A stretch of 64,000 bases of DNA from the NCBI GenBank assembly GCA_033296885.1, contig MU864010.1, positions 28,399-92,398 of the forward strand, read 5' to 3'. Below, one piece after another: positions 20,802 to 31,495 of the stretch. The position numbers were made by a program, and so were the translations under genes. The notes under the pieces were generated by a model, which had not been told where the DNA came from, made no database searches, and was given only the letters and a program-made list of their open reading frames with translations. The stretch comes from Triangularia verruculosa (lineage: Eukaryota; Ascomycota; Sordariomycetes; Sordariales; Podosporaceae). Positions within the stretch are counted from its first letter, which is position 1. Each line of letters starts with the position of its first letter.

Positions 20802-22863
20802 TCATCTGCCAACACTGACGCCGTCCTCTTCGATCATGCAGGCGTTCTCGAGCATGTTCGTCCACTTGCCGCTGGTGCCGGCGTGGCTGTGCTTGAGATG
20901 TTGCCGAAAGTGGTCGGCCCGGTAGAACTTCTTGCTGGCATTGCATTCGCGGAACTTGTGCACGTCCTGGAGATGGCGAACCCGCTTCTCCCAATCTTCC
21001 TCGTCGACGCTGGCGTTTGGCCCGTTGCGCCCAAACTCCTTCCCGCAGTACCCGCACGTATCGGCCTCGCCCGGCGTTGCGGTGCTGTCATGGAAAGCCC
21101 GTTCGTAGCCCGTCAGAGCAGAACATGACCAAGAATGGCGACGCACGTGGAGAGAGTTTTGATGCCTTTCCGCCTCATTCTTGTTCTTGAAGCGGTTTCC
21201 ACAAAACGTGCACTCGTACTGCTTTTCAGCCTCGTGTGTGCTGCGAATGTGATCAGTATGCCGTGTGCCTTCAAAACTCATGCCAAAAAAAAACATACCG
21301 TAGCTCTTCTTCCGTCTCAAACTTCTTGGGCTTCTTGGGACAGCATTCACACATGTACGGACCCTTGAGCTTGGCGGCCAGGCTGCTCCCGTTTGGGTTT
21401 TTGGGCATTTCGGCAACCTTTCTGGGAGAGACCAGTGCGATTCTTGCCGTGGGCTGCTGTGCCGCAGCGGCTGCTGACCGCCCCAGGCTCATCCCGATTG
21501 CCGACCTGGGCGAACCAGCCGTCATGCTGAGCGGTGTGCCGTACGAACCCCCGCCATTCATCGGATCCGTCGGCGAAAGACCGCCGGGGCTCAAGCCGGG
21601 CGAGCGGCGGCCAAAGGTCATGCTGCTCGCCGTGAGGTTGCCACTATAGCTCCCGCTACGGCTCACGGGCGATCGGCCGCCAATGGTGGGGTTTTGAGGC
21701 ATGGACAGCAATCTTGGTGTCGGGGATCCTCGTGAAATTCCAGATCCATCACGGCCAGGCCATCTCATGGAATCACTGGCCATGGGCACATCGTCGCTTG
21801 GGGGTGACGACGCACGGCGTTTCTGGCCCGGCTGGTAGCTTTCCCTCCCCCGCTCTCTTTCCCTCCAAGGGTCTTCTATTTTTAGCCGGCGCATCCGCGT
21901 GGTCTCTTCCATGGGGAAATCCACATCCTCATCGCGCCCCTCATAATCATGGCTGCCGCTGTGCGACAGACCTGGTCCCTCACTATCCGTCATGGATTGC
22001 ATGCTGTGCAGCCTGTGTGACCGCGGGGAACGCTCAAACTCGGTGCTGTCGGCGGCGCTCAGGGGTGACCGATAATCCATAGGTCCCGGGTGGCCAAAGG
22101 GTGAAGGTCCGGGCGAGGTAGCCGACATGGGAGACCTGCTATAGCCAACATCGAGGAAGGGCTGCTTGGACCTGTGGGGAAGAGACAATGTCGACAGTTC
22201 GGCATGATGGGCGCGCGGTGGTGGAGGGTCATGGACAGAATAGCCGAGACCAGAGCCGCCAAGGCCTGGGCGGCGCATGGCGGGCCTGTTGAGCCTGTTG
22301 AGCATGGAACTGTCAATTGCCTCGTGGCTCGGACGGAAGCTCTTCATGGTCTGGCTGATGGCGCTGAAGGATGGAAGGGTCGTGGATCTGCGTATTTGGT
22401 TTGCACCGTTAGCCATGCGCCCACTCAAATCTGTCCCAAGAAGTAGTAGCTACCTGTTGGACCCAAAACTGTGGTATGTCTCGTCGTGATAGTCAGAATC
22501 GCGTCTCTGTAAGCTGTGTGGACTCATGCCCAGGCCGCTGTCTACGCTCCCGTCATAGTTGTCGCGCTTCCGCATTCCTTCCCACTTGAGATGCTCCTTG
22601 GGGTCGATGGGGCCGTCAATGGGAACCAGGCGTGGTGGAGGAAGCGGTGGAGGCGCGAAATCGTCTTCTCTCCCGCGTATCGCCATGGGATTCGAAGCCG
22701 CCGAGGGCGAGAGGTTGTCGTTAAATGGGATGCGATGGGACATGGGCGCAAAAGGTCCGGCCGGGAATCCGCCATCACGACCTGATAAAGATGGGAGGGG
22801 ACCGCCGCTCATGGTGTCTCTTGGCCCGTGTCGCGACGGAGCTTGAATGGGGATGGCGGCCAT
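20802..22863 (-). CDS. C2H2-type zinc-finger protein (putative transcription factor)
   Basis: Three exons read from 22863 down: 22454..22863, 21299..22387 and 20802..21240 (donors GTAGCT and GTATGT). They encode 645 residues. The first 470 residues are Pro/Ser/Gly/Arg-rich and probably disordered. The C-terminal part holds the fingers. One canonical C2H2 is YECTFCGNRFKNKNEAERHQ..LH. A second is TCGYCGKEF..HLQDVH with an extended inter-ligand loop. There are two degenerate flanking half-fingers (CECCPKKPKKF..H and C..F..H..H). The second intron splits an Arg codon between the first half-finger and the canonical one. This low-complexity N-terminus plus C-terminal fingers is common among fungal regulators; I cannot name an orthologue. 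A long gene-free region lies upstream, as is usual for regulators with complex promoters. Confidence 0.8.
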
Positions 22864-23186
22864 GGTTCGCCTTGTGTCGACGGTCGACAATGACGTCCAC
22901 CGACACAGGAAGGCAATTCTAGGACAACAGACAGCTGAACCACAGGGCCAGTGGTTCGACACCTCAGCCTTGCCACCGCCTTGGTTTTTTTCAAGAGAAC
23001 GGCAGCTGAAACCAAGCTTCCTATGAATGCAGCTGCTCTATGCCCGGATCAGAGAGAGGTGAGAGGCCTCGGTGTTGCCGATGCAGGTGCAACTCGAGGA
23101 GGGATTGGCTGTGTTAAGTCAACCGAAAAGGTAGGCGCAAACTCGATCCCACATTTATCTGTTATTCATCAATGCTCTGTCCGGTA

Positions 23187-23221
23187 GGCGATGGGCGATG
23201 GGCGATGGGCGATGAGCGATG
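23187..23221 (+). repeat. Heptamer minisatellite, (GGCGATG)5
   Basis: Four perfect GGCGATG units and a fifth with one change (AGCGATG) in tandem. They lie about 325 bp upstream of the C2H2 gene start. Confidence 0.85.
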
Positions 23222-23360
23222 GGATGGTGATGGGGTGGAAATGGTGGTGAGAAACAAAAAAAGATAAAAATAAAGAAGATAAAAAAAATATCATTGACAG
23301 AACAGACAAAGCTCTTGATGCGGCGGAGGTAGCAGTAGCATTTCAACAAATGGATGGCCC

Positions 23361-23456
23361 GGGGGGGGGGGGGGGAGAGATGGAAGATGTGGGGGAGGGA
23401 ATGGGAGATGGTGAATGGTGAATGGTGAATGGTCAGTGGTGGATTGGGGGGGGGGG
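23361..23456 (+). repeat. Poly-G tracts flanking (GGTGAAT)3
   Basis: A run of 15 G at 23361-23375 and one of 11 G at 23446-23456 flank three perfect GGTGAAT heptamers at 23410-23430. All are in the upstream region of the C2H2 gene. The homopolymers are also places where assembly errors are likely. Confidence 0.8.
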
Positions 23457-26400
23457 CGGCGTGAGGATTGATAGGGCGGGGCGCACCACTGGCACTGGCA
23501 CAGTCTTGACAGTGCGCCGCCTGAGGAACTGGAAATTGTGGTATTGTGCCTTGTGGCTCCCTGGGGTTTTGCCAAGCCAGCCTAGGCCAGGGTTCCAGGG
23601 TGCTTCGGTACTGGCAGCGTGTGAGTTTTGGCGCGATGGCGAGTCGGGTCGAGGGTTCAGCCTGGAAACCAGTGGAGCCCGCCAGACCATCCCCCCGGCA
23701 CCGTGTCTGGGAGACGGGGGAAAAGAGGGGCAAGCGGTGAGGTAAGGTATTACCCAATCCCTCCAACATCTCCCGGAGGCGACCATCGACGGCGTCAAGC
23801 TTGGATTCAGAACTAATGTCGCCCTGGACGAGCTGGGCATGGCTCTGTCTTGGTTGACCTGCTGAGGAGATTTGCCTGCTTCCTGCTTCCTGCTCGCCCC
23901 CTGATATGCATCATGTATCTGTCAAGCTCATGGTTTGCTCGTGGCTCACACGTTCTATTTTTCTCAGCTCGCTCGACCAAAACGGCAGCATATGGTAGCA
24001 TTCGGTTGTGTGTCTTTACTTTCTTTTCAGCAGAATGGCCGTCGCCTCCATGTACACTAGGCTTCAGCCCTATTGCTTTTTCATCACACTCACCCGTTGT
24101 CTCACCTCGTTCGTCACCCCGCCCAGCGAGACAGATCGGGGCTTGTTGGTTGGGATTCCCTCGGGCTAACCTGTTTGGATAGGGCCCAAGAAACCCGAGT
24201 CAGCTTGTGCGCCCACACCTCACTCGGATTTCCAGAGTCGGCAATCACTGGCCGTTGAGAACGGAGACGACAGCAGCCCACCCCCTCTGTATACGGATGG
24301 GACCCTGCTGGCCAACGGGAATCGTCCAGTGCGGAAGAGCAGGATTCCAGGGCGTTTCGCCCGTTTTCGAGATACGGAACGGCTGCGCGCATGCCGCTTT
24401 CAACATTCCTCTTCTGCCCTGTAGGGTTGCGGACAACCGTCCCCGTACCACGTTGGTATTTTCCCAGCCGCGTGCTTCCCGTCCAAGCCGGCCCGGGAAA
24501 CCACAGATCATACTGTGGCGATCACGATGATGGCTTCATCAAACCAGATCTGATTCTGGAAGCTTTGAGGCTGGCCCAAGTCTATTCAAAGACTCCAGGT
24601 GGCTTTTCGCCTGCCTGCCCGTCTGTCTCTCGCACTCGCTTACCTGAGCATATCTGGAAGAGCTTTCATTCTCACCGCCCTCACCGCCAGGTGCTCAGCA
24701 TCATTCAGCTTCTAGAGTACAAATGGCACAGCAAGCACCGTCATCCGCTTCTCGCCACTTGACACCGGCCGTATGGAAGTCTTGGGGGCCTTGAGCTAGA
24801 GGCTGCGCTTACTCATCTGTGCTGTCATTCCGACGGCAATTCTCAGACGAAATCTGATCTTGTGTCACCACAGCATGGCCATGGTTAATCAAGGACCAAA
24901 CAGGGATACAGTTCGGTGTGAGAGCATGCCGGCCGTGACGATGATAGCCCATTGTGACAGCTTGTTGTCGAACTGGAGGAATGGCGGCCTTTGATGTGGC
25001 TTCTGTGCAAGGCACGCAGGGCAGAATGTCAGCCCTACGACGAGTCCGCAACAAGCTAGGACCACTCTCCGTCGAGGAGGATCAATGCTTATTGGACTAT
25101 CACGGCGGGGGATATCCTTGTCTACGGGGGCATGACACATCCCGAGGCTGAAGGTGAGCGTTTTTGCGCAGGCCGACACCTCACCATTGGGGGGCATCTC
25201 ATCTCGGTCCCACGCTGGCGGCCGTTTCTGTGTTTACTTGCTGATCAAGCTCTACCGATACCCTGTTATTAACAGCAACTTGACATGAGACGGCGCGGTC
25301 CTGTGTTTCCCCAAACGTGCGCCTGGACTCGGGCCAAGGCCCGCCGCTCACCGCGCCAAAAAGTTCACGGACGCTCGGCATTTGACCATGGTGGATGCCC
25401 CGCACTTTTCCCAAGTCACCACAACCCGACCGGCCGGCCGATGTGATTTAGTTTTTGGCTCCGGCCCTTCTCGACTATCTTCTTCTTCATCAATGTCTTG
25501 GATTGGCCTCGGCGAGGTGTGAACCAAGACGATCAGCCCGGAGAACCCCCCGCCAGCTGATTACAAATGTCCACAACACCCCCACCACAGTCGGCATTAT
25601 CCGCTGAAGTTCACACCATCTATGATCAACCTCCTTGGCCCGCTCCCGTCAAGTGGGGAGTGCTGGTTCAGACTAGACAAATCCCAGGCTAAATACCCCA
25701 GATGATCGGCGGCCTGTTATGCCCCCGATGAAACGGCTTCGTTGCCATGAAGTGGTGAACCGTAAATGTCCGCAGGCAAGCCTCCCGGAAATGAAGTGGG
25801 AGAAGCAGTCGGAGGACGGGCTACGGAGCAAAGTCCGCATTTGTGCCCTGGGTGAAACGCGGCGCTTATCCCGCGCTCTCCTTCTACGGGGGCCATGTTT
25901 GATACAAGCTGCTACCAGGGGTCCGATGATATCTACAACACCAAGGCAGGTGAGGAAATGACATAATGGCAAGGTTTCCGTTCCGATAGCTTTCGTCATG
26001 GATGATGACGGGTTCAAGGTGCACTTGCCGGTACCCGTATCACGCTACCACCATGGATATGACCAGCCTCATCAAAAAATGAAAAATTCCATTTGTTCCG
26101 TCTGACCTACCGTGACATTGGTTGCCGTGATGATTGACCCGCTTGCAATGACACCTCTCAACCATGCCTGACCGTTTTTCTTTACCGTTCTCCAACCCTA
26201 CAGGGCAGAAGAGCAAGACAACGAAATTTTGCAGACCGCAAGATGTCGCTTGGCCCACTCTTCCCCTTGTTCGATAATGGCTTTTGTTTCCCTTCCGGCC
26301 GTTGAACCGAGGAATGCGCCGGTGTTTTCCCCACACAAATGGATGCCTTGACACCTCTCCTTCAAGAGCCGAAGCATGACAAATCTCGGGGGCCTGTCTG

Positions 26401-27101
26401 GTAATCTCCTGCGGCCTATGCCGGGCTGTGGTATGGGTACGATGTTGACTAGCAGGGAAATAGTTGTAACCTTGTGAGGAGGAGGGTATGGATTGTCTTG
26501 AATAGGTACAGTGAGGAACCTGGGCACATAAGGTAGGCAAGCTCAAGCCCACGAAATATTGTGAGGTCTACTGTTTGATTGTTATTCAAACCGACTGCCG
26601 ATTTGGATGGATGGTAAGAGTTTGTTGAAAAAGCTCGGGCAAATTGGATAGAACCAAGTTCAAACAGAGTTTGCGCATGGGTACGCACCTGTCAACATAA
26701 GACAAGTGAAACGAGGCCCGAAGCTGGTATTCCTTAACCGCCCCATTAACCTCACCAGGTAGTCTAGTTCTCACCTCTGAAATGAGATGCTTCCAGTATT
26801 AAAGAGATAGGCCCTCAACTAAACACTCTAAACCCCAGAGCTGGTTGGGCCCATGCCCCAGGTTGCAACATCCCTTCGTCGTACTACGTGGTGGTCTGCA
26901 AGAAATGGCAGATGGAGCCGCGAATGATACATCAAGGACCTTTTGCTTCCCACCACAAGCTTCACCTTCACAGATTAGCACCAAACTCTTTCATCCCGCA
27001 TCAGAGGTTTATGACCTGCTGCAAGCAACAGTATGAGAGACATGTCACCGCCCTAGAACCCAAGGGGGAAGAGAGCCAGATCGACGCTCTAGGTAGACTT
27101 T

Positions 27102-29009
27102 TCATCCAAGCGGCTCTACCGCACCGGAGAGGAAGTAATCCACGCCGCACTCACTTATTTCCACCAAGCCTGGTCCCAATAAGCTGGGATGGAACTCTTG
27201 ATCTTCAGAGACATTAAACGCTTCGTCGGTGTCATCCCCAGACCGACGAATCTCCCCGAATAGACTTTCGCCGTCTCCCGCGCCTGTCATGATGGGTCCC
27301 CTGCTCATGTCAATCTCGCTCAAACTCTCTTCCATCTCCTTCAATGCCGCCGTCACGAAGCCGACGCCCTTCGCCCTCACCTTCAAGCCCCACCGAAAAT
27401 CTTGCAGCTTTTTCCGGTAAAATCCTGCCTCCTCTGGCGTGGCACTCGTGGCCCACAGCAGTCCGCCATAGGTTCTGATGTAAGCCAAACATTTGGGCGC
27501 CGCAAACCACCAGAACGCCTGAAGATGCTCTGGCTTGAGCCCGTCAACAAAGGCAATGGCTCTCTCCAGTCTGGCACGTCCGGCATCGCGGCACAAGGTA
27601 AGCAGTGGCAGCGGGGCAGCGTCGAGGTTACCGACGATGTGTCGATGGATGATAATCTCGGTAACAAAATACGACAGGTGTAGATAGCCGTTGGAGCACA
27701 GCTTCCTAGTCTTGACATTATGCATGCGCAATGCTGCCGGGAGCGAGTGCGCCCATGCCTTGAGCTGGACAACGAGAGGCTTGACGAGTTCCAGCAGCCC
27801 CTGGACACCTTGGGACTTGACAATGTCTTGGATGACGGTGTCGTCTGGTCCGTATAAACTCTCCAATGCCTGTATCATAATCATGGTTAGCCTGGTCAGG
27901 TGGATGAACAGCAGTCGGCCCTGTTCCACTTCGCTGCTGCCTTCCGTCTCATCGTCGTCGACAGCAGACCCGGGGAAATCATCGAGTGTGATGGCAGAAA
28001 GCCGCCAGTTTGCGAGAGATATGTGTGATGGGCGACCGTGGATGAGGCTGCCCCATTTGTCTTGCATGAGCAAAGCCCACGCCAGACGGCGACGAAGGCC
28101 TTTCTCCCAGTCGGGGATGTCCCAATCTGTGCAATCAAGGTGCAGTCCGAGCTCTTCGCCCAGGGCGACAACTTGTGACGCAAGCACCCAGGAATCACCT
28201 CCCATTCTCTGCAATAGCAACAGTCCCGCTTGTACCGATGATAATTTGGGCCGTTGTATGTCGCCGATCAACGCCTTGGTGGCCAATCTTGACAGGGCGT
28301 TGGCATCAGGCTGCGAGTGTGACGATAAAATACGGTCAAACTCCCACCAATCCATAGCCAGCAAGTACACGGCAGCCAACAAGGGAGGCGAAAACTCGGT
28401 GTAGCTTCGTTCATACTTCTCGAGAAACACATCCTCGTTGAGGATCGGGTAGCTTGGGTGTACAATACGAAAGTATAGATGCACCAGCCCCCGTCCATGT
28501 GGCCGCATTAGGGCTTCGATTTCTTCCAGATCCTGATCGACATCAGCGTCGAATCGGATGTCGTTGTCGGACCTGGACAGAAAGGTGACATGATGAGCAA
28601 CACGACGGAATTTTGTCTCGGTTGCGCAGTCTCCTGACCCATCAACTTGATGTAAGATATCGATCAACTTCTCCTGCTGAGGAGAGCTAGATCCAATGTG
28701 TTTGAAGTGTGTTGTTCGGTGAAGCCCCAGGGTTCGGTCGAGGAGCGACGGCGCAGGGGGTTCAGCTGTAGCTTTTGACCTCTTGCGTGGCGGCGTTGCG
28801 CTGTCAACCGTTTGGGGAGAAGCGACATCTCTTTTTCTTCTTTGCTGGTGAGCATCTTGATAGGTACACGCGCGGTCGTGGAATTCACAAAGAATACATC
28901 GGTCCTGGCCGGGGGCCTTGGCACACTTCGATTTGCGCTTGCGACAGGTATCGCAAGGGCGTTCAGGTCGGTTTGCGGGTCTCGTGCTGGTGGCAGAAGG
29001 AGCTTCCAT
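27102..29009 (-). CDS. Zn2Cys6 transcription factor with fungal-specific regulatory domain
   Basis: A single exon of 635 residues. The binuclear zinc cluster is at the N-terminus: Cys19, 22, 29, 38, 41 and 48 in PCDTCRKRKSKC...RCILCEFHDRAC, followed by basic QQRRKR and PPRKRSK patches. The middle region (about residues 165-480) matches the fungal-specific transcription factor domain: LVHLYFRIVHPSYPILNEDVF, AAVYLLAMDWW, LGLHLDCTDW, RRRLAWALLMQDKW, LVHGRPSHI-like (LIHGRPSHI). The cluster spacing and LCEFH resemble the DAL81/TamA-like group of nitrogen co-activators, but assignment needs a tree. It is divergent from the MCU gene with a CRE in the shared promoter; regulation of that neighbour is not implied. 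Confidence 0.88.
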   Translation of the reverse strand: MEAPSATSTRPANRPERPCDTCRKRKSKCAKAPGQDRCILCEFHDRACTYQDAHQQRRKRDVASPQTVDSATPPRKRSKATAEPPAPSLLDRTLGLHRTTHFKHIGSSSPQQEKLIDILHQVDGSGDCATETKFRRVAHHVTFLSRSDNDIRFDADVDQDLEEIEALMRPHGRGLVHLYFRIVHPSYPILNEDVFLEKYERSYTEFSPPLLAAVYLLAMDWWEFDRILSSHSQPDANALSRLATKALIGDIQRPKLSSVQAGLLLLQRMGGDSWVLASQVVALGEELGLHLDCTDWDIPDWEKGLRRRLAWALLMQDKWGSLIHGRPSHISLANWRLSAITLDDFPGSAVDDDETEGSSEVEQGRLLFIHLTRLTMIMIQALESLYGPDDTVIQDIVKSQGVQGLLELVKPLVVQLKAWAHSLPAALRMHNVKTRKLCSNGYLHLSYFVTEIIIHRHIVGNLDAAPLPLLTLCRDAGRARLERAIAFVDGLKPEHLQAFWWFAAPKCLAYIRTYGGLLWATSATPEEAGFYRKKLQDFRWGLKVRAKGVGFVTAALKEMEESLSEIDMSRGPIMTGAGDGESLFGEIRRSGDDTDEAFNVSEDQEFHPSLLGPGLVEISECGVDYFLSGAVEPLG

Positions 29010-29495
29010 GCCTCTCGAATCGTCCTGTATGAGGTATTAATGGATGCTGTGGCCAGTCAGTCTTGATGGCAATGGGCGAAAGGTATAGACAGCACCGATG
29101 TTCCTTATCGCCAATGCTTATCTCTGCACATCAGCCACATGGCGAGCCGCATTGGCTGCCCGCATTTCGACATGTTATCGTTGTTGTCTGCGAAAGTCGG
29201 TGTTTGGGGAGAAGTCGCCAGACGTTGCTTTCCACGTGGGAACCTGGCAGTTGTGGCAGCTTTGTTTCTTGGCCGCGGTGACGTCACTGGCACTTGGAGC
29301 AAGACACCTTCAAGTCCTGGGAATAAGTTGCACTTGCGAGTGACATTACGAAGTTATGATCGTCAGTTCCATTATTAATTTCGCATCTTGAAATCCGTCG
29401 ATTCTCAACTCCCGATCACCCAGGCTTTTGTGTTCCTTGCATGCAACCTGCAGACATCGGACGAACCGCCTAAAACTCAAAACACCACGCGCGCA
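29010..29495. promoter_or_regulatory. Bidirectional promoter, Zn2Cys6 gene / MCU
   Basis: A 486-bp divergent region. It contains a palindromic CRE TGACGTCA at 29279-29286, roughly midway: 217 bp from the MCU start and 270 bp from the Zn2Cys6 start. Confidence 0.55.
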
Positions 29496-30976
29496 ATGAA
29501 CCATGTACTCCGGAGGCTACCGCGCCAGCTGACAACATCCATCGTATATCGACACGCCTGCGTTTCAACAACCCAGCCAGCACCGCGACTCTTCTCGTCC
29601 AGGCCAGCCGAACATCCAGAAGACACCAAGGCCAGAAAGCTGAACCAAAAGGCCCTCGACGAACAGGAGCAGGAGGTAAAGGTTCGACAGCACCAGGTTA
29701 GGAGACCATGGCACCGAGAAGGCGCCGACAAGCCCACCATCGACCCCAGAGGGCAAGACATCCAACCCATCACCAAAGGCAAACTCTTGACCACTCCGAC
29801 CCGTCTCCTGAAACTCATCCTCCCTTTACCGATCGCCGTCGAAAAGGATCAGCAGAACAATGCCAATAGTGACGACGGAGAGAAACCAGATTACGGTCGT
29901 TCTATATCTCAAAATGACACCATCCAGCCTCTAGCCATTCTTGTCCACCCGCAGCAACCTCTGTCTTATGTCGAACGACTGATCCAGGCTGAACTGCCCC
30001 CAGTGCTTGAAGACGGCAAAGAGAAAATACCAAACATCTATTTTCGAGCCGAGGATTCCGAACAGGGCGATCAAAAACCAACGACCAGATCCGAGGCACG
30101 GAAGAAGGATGCACAGGAAGAGGATGCGTCAAGCAGAACGCATGTGGCGTCATACTCGGGCTTGGGCCACGAAGGTCCGGAAAAGGAAGGGAGGGAAAAG
30201 CGATGGGTCCGGTGGAGCTCCAGTACCGAGATGGGTGATTTCATACGGGACGCAGCAAGGGGACGCGAGTTTGCGATCGAGGTTGAAGGCTATCACCTGG
30301 AGATGCGGGTGTCAGTGCCGAGCTTCAACGACAGGACGTATTACATGCGGTCAAGGCTGCGCAAGATGAGCTGGGAGCTGGACAGGTTGGCCAAGATCAA
30401 GAAGGAGTGCGACACACTTGCGCATCGAGGCGCAAATCTGCTGGCCAAGGGCGGGTTCGGCATACTGACGGGTTGGTGGGGGACTGTGTATTATGTCACG
30501 TTCCACACCGATTATGGGTGGTGAGTAACTAGGTGCACAGACGAGATGAAAGCTGACTGGCAACTCCCAGGGATCTCATCGAGCCGGTTACCTACCTTGC
30601 CGGGTTGACAACCATCATGGGCGGCTACCTCTGGTTTTTGTATATCAGCAAGGACCTCAGTTACAAGGCGGCCATGAACGTGACGGTGTCGAGGCGGCAG
30701 AATGCGTTGTACGAGGCGAAGGGCTTTGACTCGGAACGTTGGGAGCAGCTGGTCCAGGAGGCTAATGCGCTAAGGAGGGAAATCAAGGTCATTGCCATCG
30801 AGTACGATGTGGATTGGGACGACGCAAAGGACCTGGGCGAGGAGGTCAAGGAAGCATTGGACGAGGAGAAGACGAAGAAGGGAGAAGACAGCCGGTCCGA
30901 GGAGAAGGAACAAGACGAGGAGTTCACCGAGGACGAGAGGAAGAAGCAAGAGGAATCGAAAGAGAAAAACAGCTGA
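29496..30976 (+). CDS. MCU: Mitochondrial calcium uniporter pore subunit (MCU)
   Basis: Two exons (29496..30520, 30571..30976; donor GTGAGT) encode 476 residues. MCU forms the inner-membrane channel for Ca2+ entry to the matrix. The N-terminus is rich in Arg and Ser without acidic residues (MNHVLRRLPRQLTTSIV), as in mitochondrial presequences. A matrix domain follows (LAILVHPQQPLSYVERLIQAELP is typical), then coiled coil 1, TM1 (GFGILTGWWGTVYYVTF), the selectivity-filter motif WDLIEP at 342-347, TM2 (AGLTTIMGGYLWFLYIS), coiled coil 2 and an acidic, Lys-rich tail. The intron splits the Trp codon of the filter motif. Fungal MCUs can work without EMRE; no partner gene is nearby. The start at 29496 fits the presequence. 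Confidence 0.93.
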
Positions 30977-31495
30977 AGCTGAAGCATGTATACCCACCTG
31001 CATAATTATATGTTGTTGAGTGACAGCCTCTGACAGGCTCCGTCAACGGCGCGTTAGTGGAGACCAGGAAAACCCCACCAAATAGGGCCATGTCCCGAGT
31101 CACCAATAACAGCGGGGGGATTGCAAAGAGAACAGGGATTGGACTTGCCTGGCGTTCCTGGATGACGGAACAGGCGCAAGCTAATCCCTGCAGGCCCTCT
31201 CAAGCAAAGGATGCAGCTGTCAGGAAGCTTACAACCAGACTGAATATCACCCCATATGCTCGGACATCCCATCTCCTGATGCCAGATGCCATCGCCACAA
31301 ACAGTTTGATGATGGTGCAACACGCCATGGAAGACTTCTAGAAGTGAAGGACCCTCGTCACGCTGATCCCCGTCTATATCATCCAGATACCCCGCAATCC
31401 ACCAAGTACCCCGCTGCCATCACCACCAACGCTTTCGCAGCTCAGTTCTGGTGGCTTTCTGTCGTGTGCCCTGCCAGATCCCGCCCAGCAGCTCC
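30977..31495. other. Intergenic between MCU and siderophore acyltransferase gene
   Basis: No gene seen. I looked for the ATCWGATAA element of GATA iron repressors and did not find a clear copy. Confidence 0.5.

Larger units (their letters stand above)
22864..27101. other. Gene-poor intergenic region (about 4.2 kb) with short tandem repeats
   Basis: No open frame here has a good start, codon pattern or family match. It holds the upstream region of the C2H2 gene and, at the far end, the 3' flank of the Zn2Cys6 gene. Short repeats and G tracts at 23187-23456 are listed separately. A noncoding transcript cannot be excluded from sequence alone. Confidence 0.5.

Noticed and set aside
24391..24762. 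Plus-strand open frame of 123 codons in the 4.2-kb gap
   Set aside because: Non-ATG start, no motif, and equal-length frames in other phases.
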